A program made the position numbers and the translations under genes. A stretch of DNA of 64,000 nucleotides from Phascolomyces articulosus (taxonomy: Eukaryota; Mucoromycota; Mucoromycetes; Mucorales; Lichtheimiaceae), in the NCBI GenBank assembly GCA_025677815.1, contig JAIXMP010000030.1, positions 553,796-617,795 on the forward strand, read 5' to 3'. Below are positions 12,201-23,369 of this stretch, piece by piece; within the stretch, counting starts at the first letter, position 1; every line of letters starts with the position of its first letter. Under the pieces are notes generated by a model. The model did no database searches, was not told the origin of the DNA, and saw nothing but the letters and a program-made list of their open reading frames with translations.

Positions 12201-13013
12201 ATAACTTTTGAACCCAATTGTTTTTCTTTTTCTCCCACCCACCCATACACGCAGGTGCATGTGTATGTTTTCCTCCTTCTTCCTGTCAATGTTATATATA
12301 TATACTTTACCATCTAAAGGTTGACCCTTATACTTGTTCAAAAATGCACGAGCATCACCATCAAAAGTAAATGATACATCACGGGTACCATCTTCATCTG
12401 TACTCCACATGCCCTTTTTTGCGTCGCGTGCCTCATCTTCCAAATCATGCAAATGATCTAATGTAGCTTCGTGTTCTTCTAGATCACCATGAGCCTTTGA
12501 ATCACGGACTTTAAGCCAACCTTGCTTGACACCCAACTCAGCGACTTGTTCACCAGTCGAAGTAATAATAAAACCATATTCTCGAGTGGGGGTGGTGGTT
12601 GTGATGGTATATTCAGGGATAAATGAAACTTCCTTGCCAACCAATAATTTTCTCAAGAATTCTCGAGAACCAAAAGCAAAAGGCTAGGAAACAAAGAAAA
12701 AAACATAGTTGGAGCGTATAATTTTTAATATCCAGGTAAAAACCTCTTGGTAACGAAACATCACTTTTTTTATTCTTCTTCATCTCCATTTTCATCCATT
12801 CAATTCAACAATAACACGTCAAAGACGTTTGATACCCGTTCACCATTCAATTACCTCATCATCTCTATCCTTGTTACCTAATCTAGGTGCTTGAACATTG
12901 GAAAGAGCAAGTAAACGTTCTGGAGGTGGACCATTAGGACGTGGATTACCGCGTAAAATAACGGTATCACCTGAAAGAACGTTCTTTACAACAGCTTTAT
13001 GAACAGGTGCCAT
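9209..13013 (-). CDS. SND1: Tudor staphylococcal nuclease (Tudor-SN)
   Basis: Twelve exons on the minus strand, 894 residues: 12855-13013, 12311-12683, 11795-12161, 11635-11716, 11340-11546, 11164-11246, 10973-11083, 10814-10886, 9923-10723, 9678-9836, 9348-9566, 9209-9259. All phases agree and the length matches the family (about 900). Starts [22 protein letters not shown]. Successive staphylococcal nuclease-like domains are visible ([66 protein letters not shown]). A Tudor domain follows ([22 protein letters not shown]...VLYIDYGN, ending near residue 752) and then a partial SN fold. Tudor-SN is an RNA-binding cofactor in the spliceosome, in stress granules and in RNA decay. The start is unambiguous. 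Confidence 0.95.
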
Positions 13014-13180
13014 GGGAGAAAAAAAATAAGTTAAATAAGTTTATGAAAGAAAGAAAAAGAAGAATATATTGAAGGGACAGACGGGAATCACATAGAAATA
13101 AAAAAAAAACGCGCAATTTGCTTTAAAGGTTAAAAAAAGTGGTCGGTGCATCAAAAAATGCAAAAGGTGTCACCAATCAT

Positions 13181-13194
13181 TGCGTTGCAACGCA
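13181..13194. promoter_or_regulatory. Perfect 14-bp palindrome TGCGTTGCAACGCA upstream of SND1
   Basis: Perfect dyad about 170 bp upstream of the SND1 start codon, in an otherwise low-GC promoter. Its core, GTTGCAAC, looks like two overlapping RFX-type half sites. Binding by any factor is inference. Confidence 0.3.
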
Positions 13195-13319
13195 TTATAT
13201 TATTATATTTTGAAATTTTGGGTGGTTGTTGTATGGGAAATGAATGTACAAAAAGGAATTGATATTACACAAAAAAAAAGTTACAAAGAAAAAAAAAAGA
13301 ATCTGATACTCTACAATAA

Positions 13320-16208
13320 TTATTGGAATGAAAGGGGTCGATGATTATTATTATTATTATTACTACTATGTCGATGGTGATTGGTATTACTATTATTATT
13401 ATGGACAAGTCGTTGATTTTGTTGCCGGTTATAATTAAATGAGGACATACTATCCCAAGAAGTTGGTCGACGATGAGGATCATTGTCAGAATTCATCATC
13501 AAAGGCTGATTAATACCTGTTGCATTAGAAGCTTCTTGTTGTTTATGCATAGTGTCCCCATTAATATGGTTGGACGATGTAAGATCAATACCAAGAAGAG
13601 AATGTCGATTTCTCCCACTGAGTTTCCATCCATTACGTTGTTCTATATTGGATTTCACTCGATGTGGTGGAGGAGGTGGAGGAGGTAACGATGATCGAGG
13701 AGACGGTCTATTATTAATATTATTATTGTTATTGTTGATACTGGTATTGATTGCTGTAAATGAAATTGGTGGTGCCGGATCGTCATGTAAAGAAATGACT
13801 TCCATCATGGGTTCTTGTTGAGGTCGTTCTGGTGCAAGGTGATGATGTAATTGTTGATAATCCTTTTGTGGTTGCTGCTGTTGTTGTGATGGTAATGATT
13901 CTTGTTGTTGCCGTTGTTCAGTAAGTTTATCCAATTCATCATTTGTTGGTACACGATGATGGCCTACTACATCATCCCCATCTCTTCTTAAACTTCCAAA
14001 CGGTCGTTTTCTATTAATACGCCAAAAGGCCATACGTGCTGGAGGAGCACCTGCTTCATAAATTTCATCATCGGCCAAACCTGTCAAAAGAACAACCAAA
14101 TTACGAATGGGAAAGACAAACATGAAAAGAAACACAATACAATGCAATGTCACTTGGGTATAAGCAATGGCTTGTTTGTTTCGATCCAATACTTCAATCG
14201 TATCCACATAGGCAATATTCAAAAAGAGAATGACCAGTCGAAACGCACCAAAAAGAATATGTTGATAATTGACATGACGTGATGCATAAGGTCGTTGTAA
14301 AATATGCAAGGTAAAATAAGCAGTCTCAAAAAGTAAAAGAACAACCATCTGCGCCACACCTGATACAGAAAACCATCCCACCATGGCGCCAATAAATATG
14401 CGATACACAAGATCACAGAGAAAGAAATAGAAACTTTCATCTGTAAAGGTATTGTAAAGGCAACCATAGCGTAGTAATAAGGTGATGTCGGAAAATACAA
14501 GAGAAGGAGGTCGTACGTCTAAAAGAACAAAGGCAATTACACCATAGACTAAAAAGATATGAAAGACGAGAACCAATGCGGCGGTAAACGACAAATACCA
14601 CGGTGTGGGGAGCATCAGCTGAAAAAAGCCAAGCACCATCATTGGTAAATAAAACAGTGTAAGCACTCGTAAAATAATGCCTATTATCCAAGATAAAAAG
14701 GAAAAATAAAACAATAAGCCAATGTTCCCTTCGTCGACATTTATTTCACCAGCCCATCCTCTTTTCTTATGGTTACTTCTTCTCTCCTTGAATCGATCCT
14801 CAGAATAACTCTATCCAACATAACCATAGTATACTACTTACCAATTGTAAAATTAATAATCTTGGGAGTTTGAGCAGCATAGCGATGTGGCGCGCGCCAT
14901 CCCAATACTTGTATCACCACCCATATCAAAAAGCAAAGAAACAAGCAACCCGCCAAGATAATCAGCATGTAAATAAAACTCCCCAAAAACAAACTATTCA
15001 CATCGATATCCACAGCATTGGCAAAATTCGTCATGCCATAACCCTCCACAATCACGGATGACGTATTCTGTTGTTGTTCTAATAATGTCACATAGCCGTC
15101 TTCTTCATGGGAAGGATCTTCTTCATTAAATGGAAAAATGTTATCATTGATTTGTTGTAACCATTGGGTGGGAAAGATCAAAAAGCTCCAAGCAAAGTTG
15201 GATGCAAATAATTGATAAAACCCAGGATAATCCAAATTGAGTTGCGCTGTTAATACAATGTATTGAGCATAATAGATCAAATCAAAGAATCCTGGGGATT
15301 TCAATCGTAATGCAGCTGGTAACATGGCATAATTGGATGAAAATAAAAGAACGTCATGTTCAGCTTCGGATACTGTGGCAAAAGATGCAAAAAAAGACAC
15401 CAAAGCGGCAAAGATTGTAAAAGCCACGGGAATATAGGTGAATACCATTTTCCATGTTGGATTTTCGTACCCGACTGGCGCCATTGTTATGCAAATCCAA
15501 TCCTGACTATCGGCTGTTAATGTTGAATATCGAGTAATAATATCGGCTAAAGGTAACGACGTTTCTGGTACTGTAAATGACTATAGAAATAGAATTGGTG
15601 AGTCATCTCTATGTTTAACACGGGAAAGGATAATGAAGAGTAAATGTCTATTTTTTTTTAAAAAAAAAGGACCCACCTGTTGGATAAACACGTCTGAATT
15701 GGCTTCTATTGGACATCCATTAGTATTTGTATTATTCAATGTTGGACATAACCGTTGCCGTTGGTCCATCACTGCATTAAATCCTATCACTACTTCGGTT
15801 CTTGCCGAAGAATATTCTATTTGATAATAAGAATGATTAATACTATTCTCTTTAGAATTATCCACATTTTATTTTTGTTTAAAAAAAAGCACAAAGCTTA
15901 CGGTTTTGTCCTTGGTTAAGGTTTGTTACTGCGATCGAAGAATGTCCGCTCAAGTTGAAAAAAAAAGTATTGGTGGCGTGATCATAAGTACGATTCAATT
16001 CATGGACACGAAAAGTATTGACATTGGAACATTGAGTGAAATTAGAAACTTTATTGAATGGTGTGTCGAGCATACCAATAGATTGGTCTTGTGCATTGAC
16101 ATTGGGTATATATTGTGTAAATAATATTATTATTATGCAAAGAATAGAATAGTACAAGGAAGGAGTTGTTGATAAGCGGCGTAATAACGGACGAGAACGT
16201 TGTTTCAT
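13320..16208 (-). CDS. TRP-like/ML-like domain membrane protein (fungal Flc/Pkd2-type)
   Basis: Four exons on the minus strand: 15902-16208, 15677-15816, 14842-15580, then 13320 to 14758 or 14728. Both last acceptors keep the frame, giving 874 or 864 residues; neither has a good pyrimidine tract. An N-terminal signal peptide (YYSILCIIIILF, cleavage likely after NVNA) is followed by a Cys- and N-glycosylation-rich lumenal region (NFTQC, NRTYD, NLSGH, CPTLNN, NGCP) typical of the ML-like domain. Multiple membrane helices follow (IFAALVSFFASFATV, IYMLIILAGCLFLCFLIWVV, VLVFHIFLVYGVIAFVLLDV, ALRLVILFLNIAY-like segment near 14220-14260). The cytosolic tail of about 200 residues is Gln/Asn/Pro-rich (poly-Asn, PPPPPPP). 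Fungal relatives are flavin-carrier/Pkd2-like proteins with calcium and cell-wall roles. Family call firm; function inferred. A purine-rich (CT-rich on the coding strand) tract precedes the start. Confidence 0.85.
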
Positions 16209-18883
16209 TATTTTATAGATATATTGTTTATAAAAAGAGAAAAGAAGAGAGAAAAAGAAGAAGAAAGAAATGAAGGAAAAGGAAAAAGGATAAACAACCC
16301 ATCATATTTTATTATTATCGTTGTTATGTTATGATTATTTATGTATGCTGTGTGTGTATATATCTGTCGCTAAACTTAGAAACAAAAGCGTTGTTTTTGT
16401 TTGTACCTGGCTAAAATCAGCTGGGAAAAAAACCCATATTTAACTTTTTTTTTGGCTATTATTGTTATTTTTATAATTCTGTTCGGATTGTCTCATAACA
16501 TAATAAAGAATTCGAAATCATGAAATGAATGATCGACTAAAAACAATTCCCTTTTTTCTTTCTTTTCATTTATCCAGTTTTTTTTTCATAAATCACAAGG
16601 ATTTTTTCTTTACTATAGTGCCTTGAACCATATACATGGACCTACACCTTCCGATCTCAATACAATAAGGCTGCTTTGTGTTACGTTTTTTTTTTGCCAC
16701 TAGGTCTGATATAATCGATTGTGTGTGCCTAAGTAGTACCAAGTTCTCGGACTGATTTATTTATCAATAAAAAAACATTTTAACTGAAGAATTTACTGTT
16801 GTTGATTTATACGCATAATGTATAACTTCTTGGCGGACCATCTTTCTAATACAGAATCATTTTCAGTTTCTATGAAGAAACATTATCACATCGCCAAGCT
16901 TGCTTATGATAACATATGCATAATACCCTCCCTTTTATCAGCTCAGTTTAAATACTTCTTTTTCTAACCTATCCACAGATCGCTCAATAACACATAGCAC
17001 ACGGACTTACTTATTTGAGGTAATCCATATAATAACTTTAAAATATAAAAACCACCTTTTGTACCTAAAGCAAATCTAATAGTATATATTGAAAACCATG
17101 GATGACAAAGTAATATTTGGGCTCAGCTTGTGTTTTTTACTTTATTCTTTTATAAAGTTCTTCAGCCACATTTTTATGTAGAAAACCTGGTTTTCCTGGA
17201 TCAAACAAAAAAAAAATGCGGAGCCAATCATCACCTAAACAAACCCAGCCCCCCTTTATAATGAAATTTCTTGGTAAAATTATATAAAATTTCATTATTC
17301 TATGTCATTCTACATATTATAGTGATAGTGACTTTTAATGAAAACCATCAAATTAAATATAAAAATGTATCATTTATTATTATATTAATGGCTAAGCTAT
17401 TTTTACATGATGTGAACTTTTTTGTTATCTGTCGATCCTATTGATGATTTTTTTTGGTGACACACCATTCTTTTGATATGTTTGTAACACACTTAAAAGA
17501 AGATGCCTTAAGTGATCTTGCACAACCATCACCTTTTTATATACGTAGAGATTTTGACAAGTAAATCCAATAAGCCCTCAACTCTAAGCTGTATAGTTTT
17601 ATATCTAAAATAATACATACATAATAAGTCCTCGTCTTCCTGAAATCTGAGTGATAGTGATGCTTTTTCTCACTGAACGCCATTATTATTGCTGTTCGAT
17701 AGAAGTTCAGCTTGTTGAATATTTGAATTAGCACCTACAGCGTAATAGACTGTGAGGAACTACAAAATTTGGAATGTGCTGTTGAATTTAAACAATATTA
17801 CTATTACGTACCAAAGATTAGTTCGTTTTATCCCATCAATTGTTTTTTTTTTCCGGGCAGGGTACCATCTTCGGCACCGTCAAAATTTCGTGAGTAAATT
17901 TAGTGTGATGGTTTGATGAAAAATAACCCAAAGCGTGTGTGAATCCGTTGCGGCGCATACAAATCTTGGAGAGTTATTTCATCATTTTGATGCTGTGCAT
18001 TTCTTTTTACGTATGGCGTTTCTGAAAATCATCGTCGGTATATATTCATATCTATCGGACACTATTAATTACTACAGCAATACTTTTGACAGCATTGTTG
18101 ATATTTCCTAAGAGCCATGTTTTGATTCATTCAGTTATCCTCACTCTTTTTTTTTTTTTTTTGGTAAAAATTAGACCTTCTCCACCAAAGACTGGTTGAT
18201 TGAACTCAGAACATTTCTAATTTAGGAAATAACAAAGATTCTTATAACAAAGGCCGTATTCTTATTATGCTCTTTATTGAACCGTTTTCGTTATTGGGTT
18301 TAAACAATGGACAGGGTTAAAATGGTTCATTTTCAATGTTTTGACAACACTGCATTTAAAAAGTATAATGTGCCTCGAGTAGGATACCCACTAATAACAA
18401 TATCTCTTGTCTGTTGCACCAAATGTTTTCCACTTCATTGATCCTTCTCTTTTTCCCTTATTCAAGTTGAAAAAATAATACAAATACCCAGTACAAGCTT
18501 TTGTCTTTATATTAATATTCACAGAAGGTTACTGAATGAATTATGGTATGAACTTATAAGAAGTATCGAATTTAGAGTGACTATGTTTACTTTTGGGTGG
18601 TTTTAGATTTTGGGCTTAGAATACTGTTGTTTTGTGTAATTGTGCTTCTGTACTGCACAAAGACGTGGAGCTGGGAATTTTTTTTCTTTTATTCAAACAA
18701 CCTTTTACGTTCTTATCATATTGCTTCCTAGTCGTTCAGCAGCAGTAAATCAAATATTCAACGGCATAATTAGAAGAATTCGTGTTATTCCAATTGTTTT
18801 GATGAAAAAAATCAACAAGAAGTAAAGAATCCTTTTTTTCTTAATCATCTACATAAAAGCAAATGGTACGTGTTATTTTATTT
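16209..18883. other. 2.7 kb intergenic region, no gene seen
   Basis: AT-rich DNA with scattered homopolymers (T18 near 18146). No open frame has recognisable motifs or a convincing splice structure. The first ~75 bp are a CT-rich tract (minus strand) at the TRP-like gene promoter. Confidence 0.55.
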
Positions 18884-19109
18884 ATAGGATGTTCTTTAAA
18901 GTTTTGGCTTAGCTACTTTAAATATGTCACACAAGTTTTAGTGAGAAAAAGGTGTGTTTATAAAGCGTTATTTTCTTTAAGTACTAAAAACACAACTTTT
19001 TCATTTTTCAGTTTCAATTTACCATTTCCATCACTGCCTTACATCTGAAAGAAAATTCTTATATTCTCTTGCAATTTTTTCGATAGTATCATTCGTTTCT
19101 TCTTTATCT

Positions 19110-19193
19110 GTGAGTAAACACCTATCTTTTTTATTTCTATTATCTACGATTATATTGAAACTAACTCGTCAAACTTATTTAATGTAATTATAG
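19110..19193 (+). other. 5' UTR intron of HET gene A
   Basis: GTGAGT donor at 19110, CTAAC-type branch sequence near 19161, acceptor ATAG ending at 19193, five bases before the ATG. The matching intron in copy B (60650-60732, minus strand) keeps donor, acceptor and position although its body has diverged, which supports a real intron. Confidence 0.65.
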
Positions 19194-19198
19194 AATTA

Positions 19199-20851
19199 AT
19201 GTATATTACCTACGAGACGATACAATATTCTAGGAATGACAGATATGGATATGCCAAACGTGTAAAACCATCCATAATAATCCCCAATGATTTGCCCAAA
19301 CCAGACTTTATGCCTACAAAACTTGTTCGTATTTCTGACATGAAAGTAGTCGATGGGTCTCAAGTCAACGAAGGCTACTGCGCATTATCGTATTCGTGGA
19401 ATCAATCTGGAGATATTTTAATCGATGAAACCACTGGAAAATACAAACGAATTGATGAAGGCAAACACAAGATTATTTCTTATGACAATATATTTCCTGA
19501 TATGATTATTCCTCGATACAAAATATCTGATGATAATAAGAAATTGGACAGGATATATCAAGTTTTGGAGATCATGGAGGATAAAAATTATTACCTTTCA
19601 AAAACTGTTCAATACGTCACATTTGAAGGCGTCATTCAGCAAATATGTCAACAATTCAACATCAAATATATATGGTACGATCAATTATGCATCAATCAAG
19701 AGAATAAAGAAGAAAAAGAACATGAAATGCGTAACATGCATCAAATATACGAAAATGCTTATTGCACTGTTGCACTTGTACCTGATTACTCTTATGTAAT
19801 AGAATTAAATGAAAGTACGCAACAATATTTCAAACGTTTATGGACTTTAGAAGAAGCAATAAAATCAAGAAGACTGGTATTTGTCGGCAGAAATACGCAT
19901 CAATATGGAGATTGTATGCTGGGTGGAATAACTGATTTAACAAAATCATCATCTGAACTAAACGTTTCGCAAATTCTATACCATGCACATCAACGAACAA
20001 GCACGAAAGATCACGACCGTGTTTTTGCACTCATCCATCTTTTCCCGGAGTTTATGGACGAAATCAGCATTAATTACGATCAGCCATTCGAAGACTTGGT
20101 GATTCAATTTTATGGACTTTTAGCAAAAAAAGATATCAGCATTTTATTTTTTACAAACAATTGTATATATTATTCTACAGTCGAAAAATACAAGTTTTTG
20201 CCATCATGGACTGGTGTTAATGGTGAACACTTTACAGATGATATAACGACCACCTCATTTCAAAACTACAATATAATTGGAAAAACCATGAATATTATAA
20301 CTACTTACGTTACAAACAACCAATCCATCGATGATGACAATTTAACTATACGAGAAGAAGATATACCAACAATTCCTGACTATATCAACAATGCTTTTGA
20401 TAAACGAAAATATCATTTGTTTATACTTGTTCAACTTTCTAAAGCAAAAGAAATGAAAAGAATCGATTTGGACCATTATGGTTTCTATTGGGATATTGAT
20501 GGAAAATCATTTTTCGATCAAATATTCAAAGAACTTCAACAATTATCAAGGTTTATGGAGATAAAAAAGGAAAACTTGCGTTGGTGTAACATAGAATGTG
20601 ATAATTATCAAACGGCAAGGGTTAATTTTAGTGATTTAACAGACAGTTTGGATGACCCTTCTGCGCAATATGTCATCCTTTCTGAAATTTCGTTTAAAAG
20701 TAATGAATATAATAACCGTTACTACTATTCTGTAATCAAAAAGAAGAAAGGTGAAGAATACTATAAAGCTATTGGATGTTGTTTCATAGAAAATAATGAA
20801 GATTTTTTTTCTGACTGTAATTTACCCAAAGAAACGTTTTTGATTCAATAA
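19199..20851 (+). CDS. HET-domain protein A
   Basis: Single open exon, 550 residues. The N-terminal half carries a heterokaryon-incompatibility (HET) domain: GYCALSYSWNQSGD (residues 59-72) for the usual YxALSYxWG block, IKYIWYDQLCINQ (155-167) for the LPYLWIDxLCIDQ block, EMRNMHQIYENAYCTVAL (176-193) for the MxxIYxxA block, and RLWTLEEAIKSRRLVFVG (213-230) for RxWTxQE. The C-terminal ~300 residues match only the paralogues at 58991-60643 and 36965-38723. In ascomycetes HET proteins trigger cell death in non-self recognition; here the role is unknown. The Gly of ALSYxWG is replaced by Asn. Nearest neighbour is the F-box/LRR gene at 23370. Family assignment is based on motif order only. Confidence 0.8.
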   Translation: MYITYETIQYSRNDRYGYAKRVKPSIIIPNDLPKPDFMPTKLVRISDMKVVDGSQVNEGYCALSYSWNQSGDILIDETTGKYKRIDEGKHKIISYDNIFPDMIIPRYKISDDNKKLDRIYQVLEIMEDKNYYLSKTVQYVTFEGVIQQICQQFNIKYIWYDQLCINQENKEEKEHEMRNMHQIYENAYCTVALVPDYSYVIELNESTQQYFKRLWTLEEAIKSRRLVFVGRNTHQYGDCMLGGITDLTKSSSELNVSQILYHAHQRTSTKDHDRVFALIHLFPEFMDEISINYDQPFEDLVIQFYGLLAKKDISILFFTNNCIYYSTVEKYKFLPSWTGVNGEHFTDDITTTSFQNYNIIGKTMNIITTYVTNNQSIDDDNLTIREEDIPTIPDYINNAFDKRKYHLFILVQLSKAKEMKRIDLDHYGFYWDIDGKSFFDQIFKELQQLSRFMEIKKENLRWCNIECDNYQTARVNFSDLTDSLDDPSAQYVILSEISFKSNEYNNRYYYSVIKKKKGEEYYKAIGCCFIENNEDFFSDCNLPKETFLIQ

Positions 20852-21000
20852 AAATGAACGATTGATTTAAATAATTTACGTAATTAATTAGGCATATTCA
20901 TTTTTAAAATATCACAACTCAGAGTACAGCAAAATAAAAACTTTGATTGTTCAATAAATCGATAATGAATCTAATAGGTTTAATAAATAATATTGTTTGC

Positions 21001-23369
21001 TAATATCTGGAGGGTCCTTAGTGTACATCATGATGAAGTCAACAACTACACGTTAGGAATAGTCGACTTTTGAGCGAGCGTGGAAATATGTGGTACTATT
21101 TTTTCTTTGAAACATAGATGGACTGATTCAACAAGCAATATCAAGGAGCCAACTTTGCAACACATCTAGCTAACACAATATCGCAGCCAATATCAAGAAT
21201 TGCTTAAGGGTTGCTCATCACTGTCACCATTTTAGACGTATTATAGTTAAAAAAGGAAGATAATTAAAAATCCAATGGTTACAAATAATAACACAGTGGT
21301 GTTTCTCAATCATGTAACCTAAACTACCATCTCAGCAGTAGTACGCTTGAGTCTTAAGCTTTTAAAAGTGCTACTACGCACTACTGAGAACAGTACCAAA
21401 AAGGAATTATTATTAGAACGATAAAGACATTTCCTCCTTTTTTTCTCACATATTTCAAATTCTGAACCTCCTAATAATAATTCACCAATAAGAATAATAT
21501 GACCATTAGTATCCAAGCAACATGATTTTACCACTATGGCGATGGTCCTCACTTGTAAGCAGACGTGAAATAAGAAACCAAGCTCTGAACAATAAAGAAG
21601 TTACTTATGGCGTGTCGTTAGAAATGGATCGAATAAAGGATTTCGAATCCAGTAGCAACAAAGTATAGTAATCCTCCATGTCTGCTACCCAGATAACAAG
21701 TTGACAAACCTACGTACGACGTATTACTGAAATGCGGGAAAGTAATTATTGTTGCTGTAGAATTCCAAATTGATATTCGGTACAGGATGAAAATTTGTGA
21801 TGATGCTTGTTATTTGATGGTTTTGAGCTATTATCGCGTGTTGACAGGTCGTTATTATTATTTCTTTCTTCCATAACATTTCAAATAGTAGTATTATCAT
21901 TGTAACTAAAAAGTGTAGTGGACATATATTACTATATCATTACAATCTACCCTCACATGTTCCACTCTTGTTGTGAAGATGTTCTACATTAATGCAGCAT
22001 TTTATTGGGATTGGTATGTTGTAACTGCAACACTGATTTGATCAAATTTCCGTTTATCGCGATAAAATAGCCTGGTAATGTGCAACAAAAATTAGACCAG
22101 ATCCTTATCCCACTTATTAAAGTATATATTATTCAGGCTGAATTTCCACATATATTATATGATTCAAGCTATCTACGTATAAAAAACTCATATTCTTTTT
22201 ATATAATCTTTGGTTTCTCTATATTATCATTGTTATTTATTAGTGTTTCCCAGTTTTTTACCATAATATGGTAATTTTGTATGGGTATTGCGTAATTTCA
22301 GTTAAGATATGGAAACGCTACTTTCTGGCTCTACTCCTGAATGTCACAATACCTTACCTAATGCAACAAATTTCGCGGAACTGCCAAAATGCAAAAAACC
22401 GGGTTTGACTAATATTGGTGGTCAAAGCCTTGAGCATAATCACTACGGGAAAGAAACTTGTTACAACTTGTTCACTATTTTGGTTGTCCAGAAAAACCAT
22501 TCTTTTAATAAAGTAGCTAGTTCTTGTTTTGTTGTTAATCAACATAAATAAGAAGAGTAAAACAAAGTGGTCAGGTACCATGGATCGCTAGGGATACATT
22601 GTACATTTTCAAGTGCTTTTTGATTAATTGCTATCTCATCACTCGTTGCTATTTGAATAATTGTGATCAGAAGAGAGTCATCTACATTTCCTTGTAACAC
22701 AAAGACTATCTCAGAAAAAGGGGTATCATATAAAAATGACTGAATTTGGTATGTATTTAGCACATGCACGTGTTATTATGAACTGCTAATTTGTAGTAGT
22801 ATTCTAAGGAAATGATGAAAAACCAAAAATACTTGCTATATCTGCAAATCTACTAATTCCTCGCTCTTCAATCAAAGGACACATAGTGATAGATTCCTTA
22901 GGAGCAACTCGATTTGTAGTATTGGTATCATCATTGTTTGTATTCTAGCTTATCGTCAGATTCTTATTTAGGGCAAACATGGTGGTGATTATTGCATAGA
23001 AAACAGTTACTGAGCAATTGATATTGTTACTTTGGATATGATTCATTATATGTATGATCCACAAGATTGACAAAAAAATTCGAAAAGTTTTAGGCATAGA
23101 TATGTAAAATTAGTTGAGGAATATCCTTTAAATATTAGGGTTAAACATGTTCTCTCTTCAGGTATATACTAATCCAATGATTTCGCTTTTCACTGGCTTG
23201 GTAAGAAATTCGGGGTGAACTCTATGTGTAATTTATTTAGGATCTGGTAAATGCATATAAAATTCTTAAAAAATGAAATTGCAGTACTAAACTTGTTGCA
23301 AGTAACACAAGATGCGGGCTGGGGTAAAGAAAGCAACGCGTTTTATTATTATTATGTATTACCCAACCA
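21001..23369. other. 2.4 kb intergenic region, no supported gene
   Basis: AT-rich. A 77-codon minus-strand frame (21319-21552) looks somewhat protein-like (NGHIILIGELLLGGSEFEIC) and may be a transposon relic, but it has no recognised family or splice partners. Nothing else stands out. Confidence 0.5.

Larger units (their letters stand above)
18884..21000 (+). repeat. Segmental duplication, copy A (HET gene plus flanks)
   Basis: Homologous to 58845-60929 in reverse orientation. Homology starts at ATTTATAGGATG, runs through ~300 bp of upstream DNA, a 5' UTR intron and the 550-codon HET gene, and continues ~150 bp past the stop (TCACAACTCA...TTTGATTRTTCAATAAAT) before ending. Both copies keep intact reading frames. 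Confidence 0.85.

Noticed and set aside
21630..21655. Possible tRNA T-arm (GGATTTCGAATCC)
   Set aside because: Loop too short and no matching D or anticodon arms on either strand.
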